A stretch of 11,528 nucleotides of DNA. Origin: JARDZI01 sp041639705 (GTDB taxonomy: Bacteria; Bacillota; Clostridia; Clostridiales; Caloramatoraceae). The position numbers were made by a program, and so were the translations under genes. The stretch covers positions 1-11,528 of the forward strand of contig JBEQBT010000093.1 in the NCBI GenBank assembly GCA_041639705.1. The letters run 5' to 3'. The notes below the pieces were generated by a model that worked only from the letters and a program-made list of their open reading frames with translations, was not told the DNA's origin and ran no database searches. Positions 1-7,845 of the stretch are shown one piece after another (within the stretch, counting starts at the first letter, position 1; every line of letters starts with the position of its first letter).

Positions 1-154
1 ACTTATTTTTTTCTTCTATACACCTATGTTATACTTTTCAAATTAATATTTTTATGATATAACTAAAAATATTTACTGTAATAATGAGTTCTTAAGAAAT
101 ATTTTAAAAATTCATGGAAATATAATTATTGTAGAGGTATTTCTATTAAATGAC
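1..154. other. AT-rich non-coding spacer upstream of the rpoB promoter
   Basis: No open frame of useful length, RNA gene or conserved motif is visible here. It is very AT-rich. A run of seven T at 6-12, followed by more pyrimidines, could be the tail of a terminator or attenuator whose stem lies before the window; the usual upstream neighbour of rpoB is rplL, but it is not in view. There is a 9-bp AT-only inverted repeat (45-53 with 65-73) and a 10-bp AT palindrome (89-98). In sequence this AT-rich neither is convincing. Confidence 0.5.
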
Positions 155-183
155 TTGACACGGAATTTGCATTATGGTAACAT
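155..183 (+). promoter_or_regulatory. Predicted sigma-A promoter of rpoBC
   Basis: The -35 box TTGACA (155-160) matches consensus fully. A 17-nt spacer follows, then a weaker -10 box TAACAT (178-183), helped by an extended -10 TG at 175-176. Transcription should start near 190, giving a leader of about 170 nt before rpoB. A perfect 6-bp inverted repeat with a GTAA loop (171-176 with 181-186) is centred on the -10 box. A promoter between rplL and rpoB lets rpoBC be expressed apart from the upstream ribosomal protein genes. Motif-based prediction only. Confidence 0.65.
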
Positions 184-283
184 AATAAAATGCACGATAA
201 TAGGGAATCTATGCATATTGTTGGATGGTTTTCTATAATAATTTGTTATTGTATATTTTGATATAGTTTTGTTAAAAATATAA

Positions 284-314
284 GGATAGCTAATATCCGA
301 AGGCTTTCATTAGC
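284..314 (+). promoter_or_regulatory. Possible alternative hairpins in the rpoB leader
   Basis: Two pairings exclude each other. GGATA (284-288) pairs with TATCC (294-298) around a 5-nt loop. Alternatively GCTAAT (289-294) pairs with ATTAGC (309-314), with GAA/TTC (299-301 with 306-308) stacked inside after a 4-nt bulge. Both lie about 30-60 nt upstream of the rpoB Shine-Dalgarno. No U-tract follows, so neither looks like a terminator. The stems are short and may be chance. Confidence 0.3.
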
Positions 315-359
315 AAATTCAGCTTTTGGCTATTTACTATGCATAAGGGGTGAGAATTT

Positions 360-3300
360 ATGATACATCCTGTAAAGGTTGGCAGGAGAACTAGAATGAG
401 TTTCTCCAAAATCAATGAAGTAATCGACATGCCAAATCTAATTGAACTTCAATTAGACTCTTACAAGGGATTTCTTGAAGACGGTCTTAAAGAAGTATTC
501 GATGATGTAAATCCTATCACTGACTACACAGGAAACCTTGTCCTCGAATTTATCGATTACAAACTTGACCTTGAGAATATTAAGTACACAGTTGAAGAAT
601 GTAAGGAAAGAGATGCAACCTATGCTGCACCTCTAAAAGTCAAGGTCAGATTAGTAAACAAGGAAACAGGAGAAGTAAAAGATCAGGAAGTTTTCATGGG
701 AGATTTCCCACTGATGACTGACCAGGGAACATTTATAATTAATGGTGCTGAACGTGTAATCGTCAGCCAGCTTGTTCGTTCTCCTGGAGTATACTATGCT
801 GAGACAATTGATAAATCTGGAAAAAGATTATATTCATCCACTGTAATTCCTAACAGAGGAGCATGGATTGAATATGAATCAGATTCAAATGACATAATTC
901 ATGTAAGAATTGATAGAACAAGAAAACTGCCGCTTACAGTTTTCATAAGGGCACTAGGATTAGGTTCTGATGGTGAAATAATTCAATTTTTTGGAGATGA
1001 TGAGCATTTAAGAGTAACCATCGAAAAAGATAATACAAAAACTGTTGAAGAAGGTCTTCTAGAGGTTTATAAAAGATTAAGACCAGGAGAACCACCCACA
1101 GTTGAGAGCGCTACTTCTCTTATAGAAGGATTGTTTTTTGATCCAAAGCGCTATGATTTATCTAGAGTAGGAAGATACAAGTTTAATAAAAAACTAGCTA
1201 TTGCAAGACGATTAATAGATCAGATAGCTGCAGAACCTATTATTAATCCTCAAACAGGTGAAATACTTGTAGAAGAGGGTCAGAAGATTGAAAGAGAAAT
1301 TGCAGATATTATCCAGAGTTCAGGGATAAATGTTGTAAATGTATTGGTTGATGGTAAAAAACTTAAAATTATAGGGAATAATTTTGTAGATATACATAAG
1401 CTTAATCTCCCCTATGATTTTTCAAATCTTAACATTAAAGAGATGGTGCATTATCCAACGTTACAGGAAATCTTGAATCAATACAGTGATGAAGACGATA
1501 TTAAGGATGCAATTAGGCAAAGATTAAATCAACTTATACCAAAACACATAATTAAGGATGATATGTATGCTTCAATAAGCTATTGTATTAATTTATCATA
1601 TGGAATTGGATATGTAGATGATATTGATCATTTAGGTAATAGAAGATTAAGGTCTGTTGGTGAATTACTTCAAAATCAATTTAGAATTGGACTTTCAAGA
1701 ATGGAGAGAGTTGTTAAGGAAAGAATGACTATCCAAGATCTTGACGTTGCAACTCCTCAAGCTCTTATAAATATAAGGCCTGTTTCTGCTGCAATTAAGG
1801 AATTTTTTGGAAGCTCCCAGCTTTCTCAGTTTATGGATCAAACTAATCCATTAACAGAACTTACACATAAAAGAAGACTTTCTGCATTGGGACCTGGTGG
1901 TCTTTCAAGAGAGAGAGCGGGCTTTGAGGTTAGAGACGTTCACAACTCTCACTATGGAAGAATGTGCCCAGTTGAGACTCCTGAAGGTCCAAACATAGGA
2001 CTTATAAACTCTCTAGCAACCTATGCAAAGGTAAATGACTATGGGTTTATTGAGGCACCATATAGGGTTGTCGACAAGAAAAATGGAATTGTAACCGATA
2101 AGGTACTTTATTTGACAGCAGATGAAGAGGATAAATATATCGTTGCTCAAGCTAATCAACCTCTAGATGAAGAGGGAAGATTTATAGATAAGAGAATTAC
2201 TTGCAGATCAAAGGATGATATTATTGTTATTTCTCCTTCTGAGGCTGACTTAATGGACGTATCACCTAAACAACTGGTTTCAGTTGCGACTGCTATGATT
2301 CCATTCCTTGAAAATGATGATGCTAACCGTGCTTTAATGGGTTCAAATATGCAGCGTCAGGCAGTGCCTCTTATTAAAACTCAGGCTCCTATCGTAGGAA
2401 CTGGTATTGAACATAAGGCTGCAAAGGATTCTGGAGTCATTCCACTTGCAAAGGCTGATGGAATTGTTATTAAGGTTTCAGGAGATATGGTTCAAATAAG
2501 GCGCGATGATAATGGAAAAATTGATACGTTTAAGCTTATTAAGTTTAAACGTTCCAATCAGGGAACATGTATCAATCAAAGGCCAATTGTTAACGAAGGA
2601 GACATCGTTAAAAAAGGAGATATTATTGCGGACGGACCTTCAATAGATCTAGGTGAAATAGCACTTGGAAAAAACATTTTTATTGGTTTTATGACTTGGG
2701 AAGGTTATAACTATGAGGATGCAATGCTTATATCAGAAAAATTAGTTATGGATGATGTGTTTACATCTATTCACATAGAAGAATATGAATGTGAAGCAAG
2801 GGATACAAAACTTGGACCAGAAGAAATTACCAGAGATATTCCGAATGTTGGAGAGGATGCTCTAAAGGATCTTGATGATAGAGGAATAATCAGAACTGGT
2901 GCAGAGGTTAGACCAAATGATATTCTAGTTGGTAAGGTTACTCCAAAGGGTGAAACTGAGCTTACTGCTGAAGAAAGGCTTTTAAGGGCAATATTTGGCG
3001 AAAAGGCTAGGGAAGTAAGGGATACTTCTCTTAGAGTACCACATGGAGAGGCTGGAATAATTGTTGATGTTAAGATATTCAACAGAGAAAAAGGTGACGA
3101 ATTACCACCAGGTGTAAACGAATTAGTAAGAGTATATATTGCTCAGAAAAGAAAGATATCTGTTGGGGATAAGATGGCAGGTCGTCATGGTAATAAGGGT
3201 GTTATTTCTAGGGTGCTTCCTAATGAAGATATGCCATTTATGCCGGATGGAAGGTCCCTTGAATTAGTATTAAACCCTCTTGGTGTTCCTTCACGTATGA

Positions 3301-4127
3301 ATATCGGCCAGGTATTGGAAGTCCATCTTGGACTTGCTGCAAAAAGAATGGGATGGCATGTTGCGACTCCTGTTTTTGATGGAGCAAATGAAGATGATAT
3401 AATGGATTGCCTAGAAATGGCGGGCTGCGCAAGGGATGGGAAAATGGTTCTTTATGATGGAAGAACTGGAGAACCCTTTGATAATAGAGTAACAGTTGGT
3501 TATATGTATATACTAAAACTTGCCCACTTAGTTGATGATAAGATTCATGCCAGGTCAACTGGACCTTACTCTTTAGTAACTCAACAACCCTTAGGAGGAA
3601 AGGCACAGTTTGGCGGTCAGAGATTTGGAGAAATGGAAGTATGGGCAATAGAAGCCTATGGTGCTGCACATACATTACAGGAAATATTGACAGTTAAATC
3701 CGATGATGTTGTTGGACGTGTAAAGACATACGAAGCAATAGTAAAAGGAGAAAATATTCCTGAGCCTGGAGTACCAGAGTCATTTAAGGTGCTAATAAAA
3801 GAATTACAATCATTATGTCTTGATATTAAAGTTTTAAGCGATGACAAACAAGAAATCGCTATTAAAGAAGATATTGAAGATGATTTTGAAGAAATCGAAG
3901 CAACTATGGAAGGCAGAGATGGTATACCCGCTCCACCAATAATAGCTCCTGACCTTGAGAGCTTTGAAGAAGAGCCAGAAGAGGGTTCTGAAGATGTTGA
4001 GGATGATGATATACCTATAGAAGATCTTCCAATAGACGAGCTTGAGGGTATTGAAATAGAGCATGAACTAGATGAGGACATTGATAAAAATATATATGGC
4101 TTTGATGATATAGACGGCCAGGAATAA
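360..4127 (+). CDS. rpoB: DNA-directed RNA polymerase subunit beta
   Basis: Beta subunit of core RNA polymerase (1255 aa); with beta' it forms the catalytic cleft. The ATG follows an SD-like AAGGGGTGAG (345-354), and the N-terminus MIHPVKVGRRTRMSF is typical of the family. Visible landmarks: the GAERVIVSQL block near 129-138; the rifampicin cluster at 485-510 with wild-type D493, H503, R506 and S508 (E. coli D516, H526, R529, S531); the acidic pair E786/D787; the active-site lysines K938 and K946 in GDKMAGRHGNKG; and the conserved QQPLGGKAQFGGQRFGEME block before the C-terminal clamp. The large E. coli insertion after DILVGKVTPKGE is absent, as in other Firmicutes. The conserved core ends near residue 1160. 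The last ~91 residues (1165-1255) are a low-complexity acidic tail with 40 Asp/Glu and only 3 Lys/Arg. rpoC follows after 21 nt, so the pair is surely co-transcribed. Confidence 0.99.
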   Translation: MIHPVKVGRRTRMSFSKINEVIDMPNLIELQLDSYKGFLEDGLKEVFDDVNPITDYTGNLVLEFIDYKLDLENIKYTVEECKERDATYAAPLKVKVRLVNKETGEVKDQEVFMGDFPLMTDQGTFIINGAERVIVSQLVRSPGVYYAETIDKSGKRLYSSTVIPNRGAWIEYESDSNDIIHVRIDRTRKLPLTVFIRALGLGSDGEIIQFFGDDEHLRVTIEKDNTKTVEEGLLEVYKRLRPGEPPTVESATSLIEGLFFDPKRYDLSRVGRYKFNKKLAIARRLIDQIAAEPIINPQTGEILVEEGQKIEREIADIIQSSGINVVNVLVDGKKLKIIGNNFVDIHKLNLPYDFSNLNIKEMVHYPTLQEILNQYSDEDDIKDAIRQRLNQLIPKHIIKDDMYASISYCINLSYGIGYVDDIDHLGNRRLRSVGELLQNQFRIGLSRMERVVKERMTIQDLDVATPQALINIRPVSAAIKEFFGSSQLSQFMDQTNPLTELTHKRRLSALGPGGLSRERAGFEVRDVHNSHYGRMCPVETPEGPNIGLINSLATYAKVNDYGFIEAPYRVVDKKNGIVTDKVLYLTADEEDKYIVAQANQPLDEEGRFIDKRITCRSKDDIIVISPSEADLMDVSPKQLVSVATAMIPFLENDDANRALMGSNMQRQAVPLIKTQAPIVGTGIEHKAAKDSGVIPLAKADGIVIKVSGDMVQIRRDDNGKIDTFKLIKFKRSNQGTCINQRPIVNEGDIVKKGDIIADGPSIDLGEIALGKNIFIGFMTWEGYNYEDAMLISEKLVMDDVFTSIHIEEYECEARDTKLGPEEITRDIPNVGEDALKDLDDRGIIRTGAEVRPNDILVGKVTPKGETELTAEERLLRAIFGEKAREVRDTSLRVPHGEAGIIVDVKIFNREKGDELPPGVNELVRVYIAQKRKISVGDKMAGRHGNKGVISRVLPNEDMPFMPDGRSLELVLNPLGVPSRMNIGQVLEVHLGLAAKRMGWHVATPVFDGANEDDIMDCLEMAGCARDGKMVLYDGRTGEPFDNRVTVGYMYILKLAHLVDDKIHARSTGPYSLVTQQPLGGKAQFGGQRFGEMEVWAIEAYGAAHTLQEILTVKSDDVVGRVKTYEAIVKGENIPEPGVPESFKVLIKELQSLCLDIKVLSDDKQEIAIKEDIEDDFEEIEATMEGRDGIPAPPIIAPDLESFEEEPEEGSEDVEDDDIPIEDLPIDELEGIEIEHELDEDIDKNIYGFDDIDGQE

Positions 4128-4132
4128 TTATG

Positions 4133-4151
4133 AAGGGAGGGTGTCCCCTTG
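4133..4151 (+). promoter_or_regulatory. rpoC ribosome binding site in a small hairpin with the TTG start
   Basis: The SD GGGAGGG (4135-4141) lies about 8 nt before the TTG start and supports that start. AAGGG (4133-4137) can pair with CCCTT (4146-4150) around an 8-nt loop, covering part of the SD and the first two bases of the start codon. An alternative is GGG/CCC (4139-4141 with 4145-4147) on a 3-nt loop. The rpoB stop lies only 5 nt upstream, so ribosomes finishing rpoB could open the hairpin and couple translation of the two subunits. The coupling is inferred. Confidence 0.45.
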
Positions 4152-7100
4152 TTTGAATTAAATAATTTTGACTCTATTCAAATTGGATTGGCTTCCCCTG
4201 AAAAAATAAGGGAATGGTCAAAAGGTGAAGTAAAAAAACCTGAAACAATAAATTACAGGACACTAAAACCTGAAAAGGATGGCCTATTCTGCGAGAGAAT
4301 ATTTGGACCTATGAAGGACTGGGAATGTCATTGCGGAAAGTACAAAAGGGTTAGATATAAGGGTATAGTATGTGATCGCTGCGGTGTAGAAGTTACGAAA
4401 TCAAAGGTTAGGCGTGAAAGAATGGGACATATCGAGTTGGCAGCTCCTGTATCCCATATATGGTATTTTAAAGGAATACCATCAAGAATGGGTTTAATAT
4501 TAGATATGTCTCCAAGATCACTTGAAAAAATATTGTATTTTGCAGCATATGTAGTAATTGATCCAGGCCACACTGGTCTTGTTAAAAAACAGCTTTTAAC
4601 TGACAAGGAATACAGAGAAGCAGTTGATAAATATGGCTATAATACCTTTAAAGCAGGAATGGGTGCAGAAGCTATTAAGGATCTGCTTGTGGAAATTGAT
4701 CTTGAAAAGCTATCAAAGGAATTAAAGGCTGAGTTTGAAAATAGTACAGGTCAAAAGAGAATTAGAACTATTAGGAGACTTGAAGTAGTTGAAGCATTCA
4801 GAAAATCAGGAAATAAACCAGACTGGATGATACTGGATGTTATTCCGGTTATTCCTCCAGATCTAAGACCAATGGTTCAACTTGATGGTGGAAGATTTGC
4901 AACATCTGATTTAAATGATCTATATAGAAGAGTAATAAATAGAAACAATAGATTAAAAAGGCTGCTTGATCTTGGAGCTCCAGACATTATTGTAAGAAAT
5001 GAAAAAAGAATGCTTCAAGAAGCTGTAGATGCATTGATTGATAATGGCAGACGAGGAAGACCGGTAACGGGACCTGGAAACAGACCTTTAAAATCATTGT
5101 CTGACATGCTAAAGGGTAAGCAGGGAAGATTTAGACAAAATCTTCTTGGGAAACGTGTTGACTATTCAGGACGTTCAGTTATAGTTGTTGGTCCTGAGCT
5201 TAAAATGTATCAGTGTGGCCTGCCAAAGGAAATGGCACTTGAATTATTTAAGCCTTTTGTAATGAAAAGGTTAACAAAGAAGGGTATCGCCCCTAATATA
5301 AAGAATGCTAAAAGAAAAGTTGAAAGAGTGGATGCTCAGGTTTGGGATATACTTGAGGAAGTAATTCAAGATCATCCTGTACTACTAAACCGTGCCCCAA
5401 CTCTTCACAGACTTGGAATTCAAGCCTTCCAACCTGTCCTGGTAGAAGGAAGAGCTATAAAGCTTCACCCACTTGTATGTAAAGCATACAATGCTGACTT
5501 CGATGGAGACCAAATGGCAGTGCATGTACCACTTTCAGTGGAAGCACAGGCTGAAGCAAGATTTCTTATGCTTGCAGCTCATAACATACTCAAGCCTTCT
5601 GATGGAAAACCTGTAACTGTTCCTTCACAGGATATGGTTCTAGGTTCTTACTACTTGACTATTGAAAAGGATGGGGAAGAAGGGGAAGGTTTATACTTCT
5701 CAACTGAGGATGAGGTTATTCTGGCTTATCAATTGAAAAAGGTTGGACTTCATGCAAAGATAAATGTAATGAGGACAACTGAGGTGAATGGCGAAAGAAT
5801 ATCTAAAATAATAAAGACAACAGCAGGTAAAATATATTTCAATGAAGGAATACCTCAGGACTTAGGGTTTGTTGATAGAAGCAATCCTGATAATATTCTT
5901 AATTATGAAATAGATTTCGTTGCTGATTCAAAAATGTTAAGTAAGATTATTGAAAGAATATATAGGAAACATGGACCAACGGAAACATCTATAACTCTTG
6001 ACAAGATAAAAGCAATGGGATTCCATTTTTCAACTATTGGTGCGATTACGGTATCAGTTTCTGACATGATAATACCTAGTGCGAAAAAGGATCTTCTTAA
6101 CGAGGCTGATTCAACTGTAGATAATATTCAGAGAATGTTTAGAAGAGGATTTATTTCAGAAGAAGAAAGATATGAAAAGGTTATTGATACTTGGACTAAA
6201 ACAACAGAAAAAGTAACTGATGCTCTTATGGAAACACTTGACAAGTTTAATCCAATTAATATGATGGCTAATTCTGGTGCGAGAGGATCAAAGAATCAGA
6301 TAAGGCAGCTTTGCGGTATGAGAGGTCTTATGAGTAATCCATCAGGAAAAATAATAGAATTGCCAATAAGAGCAAGCTTTAGAGAAGGATTAAACGTACT
6401 TGAATACTTTATTTCTACACATGGCGCCAGAAAAGGTCTTGCAGATACTGCTCTTAGAACTGCAGACTCAGGTTATTTAACAAGAAGACTTGTTGATGTA
6501 GCCCAGGATGTAATAGTAAGGGAAGAGGACTGTGGTACAGATAGAGGCGCTTATGTAGAGGAAATTAGCGAAGGTAATGAAGTAATTGAAAGCCTTAAAG
6601 ATAGACTGTATGGCAGGTATACTGCTGAGGATGTAATTAACCCAAACACCGGGGAGATAATTGCACCTAGAAACACATATATGAATGATGACATTGCAGA
6701 GAGAATAGTTAGTGAAGGTATTACTAGAGTTAAAATTAGAAGCGTATTTACCTGCAACACTAGACATGGAGTATGTACAAAATGCTACGGAGTAAGCATG
6801 GCTGGTGTTAATGAAGTGAATATTGGAGAAGCTGTTGGTATAATAGCTGCTCAGTCAATTGGAGAGCCAGGAACTCAGCTTACAATGAGAACATTCCATA
6901 CAGGAGGAGTTGCTGGTGCAGATATTACACAGGGACTTCCTAGAGTTGAAGAATTGTTTGAAGCTAGAAAGCCAAAGGGACTTGCATTAATTACTGAAAT
7001 TGATGGTATAGCTAAGCTTTCTGAAGACAGAAAGAAAAGGATTGTTACAATTCTCTCTGATTCAGGTGAGGAGAAGGTATATCAGATTCCATATGGTTCA

Positions 7101-7676
7101 AGAATAAAGGTGTTCGATGGACAGAAGATTGAAGCTGGAGAAGTTATTACTGAGGGATCAGTTAATCCTCATGATATTCTAAGAATTAAAGGAACCGAGG
7201 GTGTTAAAGCCTACCTTCTTGCAGAGGTTCAGAAGGTTTACAGATTACAGGGTGTTGATATAAATGATAAACATCTTGAAATAATTGTTAAACAAATGTT
7301 GAGAAAAGTTAAGGTCGATGAATCAGGAGACACTGATTTATTGCCTGGAACTCTTGTAGACATGTTTGAATTTGAAGAAGAAAACAATAAGGTTGAGGCA
7401 CAGGGGTTAAGAAAAGCAGAAGGGAAAATAGCCCTACTTGGAATTACTAAAGCTTCCCTTGCTACAGATTCATTCCTTTCAGCTGCTTCCTTCCAAGAAA
7501 CCACAAGAGTTCTTACAGATGCAGCTATAAAGGGTAAAATTGACCCACTTGTTGGTCTAAAAGAAAATGTAATAATAGGTAAGTTGATCCCTGCAGGTTC
7601 TGGAATGAACAGGTATAAAAACATAAAATTGAAATTTCAGGAAGAAAATAAGCCTGAGGAATTAACTGAGCTCTAG
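4149..7676 (+). CDS. rpoC: DNA-directed RNA polymerase subunit beta'
   Basis: Catalytic clamp subunit of RNA polymerase (1175 aa, usual size for clostridia). It starts with TTG behind a strong SD; the N-terminus MFELNNFDSIQIGLASPEKI matches the family. Domains in order: the N-terminal zinc site C60/C62/C75/C78; K84 just after it; the lid/rudder region around LLGKRVDYSGRS; the Mg-binding NADFDGD with D450, D452 and D454; the bridge helix at about 751-786; the second zinc site C795/C869/C876/C879; and the trigger loop GEAVGIIAAQSIGEPGTQLT (893-912) with M913 and H917. The chain runs from the trigger loop directly into LPRVEELFEARKP, so the proteobacterial trigger-loop insertion is missing, as expected in Gram-positives. 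It ends in a short acidic tail and a TAG stop. No clear terminator follows, so some readthrough into the str genes is likely. Confidence 0.99.
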   Translation: MFELNNFDSIQIGLASPEKIREWSKGEVKKPETINYRTLKPEKDGLFCERIFGPMKDWECHCGKYKRVRYKGIVCDRCGVEVTKSKVRRERMGHIELAAPVSHIWYFKGIPSRMGLILDMSPRSLEKILYFAAYVVIDPGHTGLVKKQLLTDKEYREAVDKYGYNTFKAGMGAEAIKDLLVEIDLEKLSKELKAEFENSTGQKRIRTIRRLEVVEAFRKSGNKPDWMILDVIPVIPPDLRPMVQLDGGRFATSDLNDLYRRVINRNNRLKRLLDLGAPDIIVRNEKRMLQEAVDALIDNGRRGRPVTGPGNRPLKSLSDMLKGKQGRFRQNLLGKRVDYSGRSVIVVGPELKMYQCGLPKEMALELFKPFVMKRLTKKGIAPNIKNAKRKVERVDAQVWDILEEVIQDHPVLLNRAPTLHRLGIQAFQPVLVEGRAIKLHPLVCKAYNADFDGDQMAVHVPLSVEAQAEARFLMLAAHNILKPSDGKPVTVPSQDMVLGSYYLTIEKDGEEGEGLYFSTEDEVILAYQLKKVGLHAKINVMRTTEVNGERISKIIKTTAGKIYFNEGIPQDLGFVDRSNPDNILNYEIDFVADSKMLSKIIERIYRKHGPTETSITLDKIKAMGFHFSTIGAITVSVSDMIIPSAKKDLLNEADSTVDNIQRMFRRGFISEEERYEKVIDTWTKTTEKVTDALMETLDKFNPINMMANSGARGSKNQIRQLCGMRGLMSNPSGKIIELPIRASFREGLNVLEYFISTHGARKGLADTALRTADSGYLTRRLVDVAQDVIVREEDCGTDRGAYVEEISEGNEVIESLKDRLYGRYTAEDVINPNTGEIIAPRNTYMNDDIAERIVSEGITRVKIRSVFTCNTRHGVCTKCYGVSMAGVNEVNIGEAVGIIAAQSIGEPGTQLTMRTFHTGGVAGADITQGLPRVEELFEARKPKGLALITEIDGIAKLSEDRKKRIVTILSDSGEEKVYQIPYGSRIKVFDGQKIEAGEVITEGSVNPHDILRIKGTEGVKAYLLAEVQKVYRLQGVDINDKHLEIIVKQMLRKVKVDESGDTDLLPGTLVDMFEFEEENNKVEAQGLRKAEGKIALLGITKASLATDSFLSAASFQETTRVLTDAAIKGKIDPLVGLKENVIIGKLIPAGSGMNRYKNIKLKFQEENKPEELTEL

Positions 7677-7687
7677 TATTAAATATA

Positions 7688-7716
7688 TTGACATATTAAC
7701 AGTAAAATGTTAAAAT
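7688..7716 (+). promoter_or_regulatory. Predicted strong sigma-A promoter for the ybxF-rpsL-rpsG operon
   Basis: A full-consensus -35 TTGACA (7688-7693), a 17-nt spacer and -10 TAAAAT (7711-7716, five of six), with the extended -10 TG at 7708-7709. Transcription should start near 7723, leaving a leader of about 123 nt. It lies just after the rpoC stop, so the translation genes need not depend on readthrough from rpoBC. A perfect 6-bp inverted repeat, TTAACA (7696-7701) and TGTTAA (7708-7713), spans the spacer and runs into the -10 box; it could be an operator or chance. This is the best promoter match in the window. Confidence 0.75.
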
Positions 7717-7740
7717 TCATTTTGTGCGTAAATATAGTAT

Positions 7741-7837
7741 TGTGATTATTGAGTGAATTATTATTTATGTAATCACATTTCTATAGTACAAAATGATTAC
7801 CTCTGTTTTACCTGATATTATTTTGTGGTGTAAGAGG
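7741..7837 (+). promoter_or_regulatory. Switch-like leader with competing hairpins before the L7Ae-like gene
   Basis: Three segments compete. A is TGTGATTA (7741-7748). B is GTAATCACA (7769-7777). C is TGATTAC (7794-7800). A and B form a perfect 8-bp stem (7741-7748 with 7770-7777). B and C form a perfect 7-bp stem (7769-7775 with 7794-7800). Both cannot form together. Just after C, CCTCT (7800-7804) can pair with AGAGG (7833-7837), part of the ybxF SD, with TACC/GGTG (7809-7812 with 7827-7830) stacked inside. This could give a translation-off state. The pairings are seen in the sequence; the switching is inferred. I do not recognise the element as a named riboswitch. Confidence 0.4.
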
Positions 7838-7845
7838 GGGATAAT

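Noticed and set aside
45..98. AT-only inverted repeat (45-53/65-73) and palindrome TTCTTAAGAA (89-98)
   Set aside because: Such repeats are expected by chance in sequence this AT-rich, and no promoter, U-tract or gene boundary goes with them.
209..345. Nine-base direct repeat CTATGCATA at 209-217 and 337-345
   Set aside because: Short, partly palindromic and only two copies; no related sites seen elsewhere in the leader.
3656..4081. Serine-rich open frame on the minus strand
   Set aside because: It is the reverse complement of the GAA/GAT-rich codons of the RpoB acidic tail and has no SD or homology; other long minus-strand frames inside the genes are likewise shadows.
7789..7826. Possible kink-turn (TGAT ... 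CTGA) in the leader of the L7Ae-like gene
   Set aside because: TGAT and CTGA boxes flanked by ACAAAA/TTTTGT are present, but the base pairs next to the tandem G-A positions do not form on either side, so it does not fit the kink-turn consensus.
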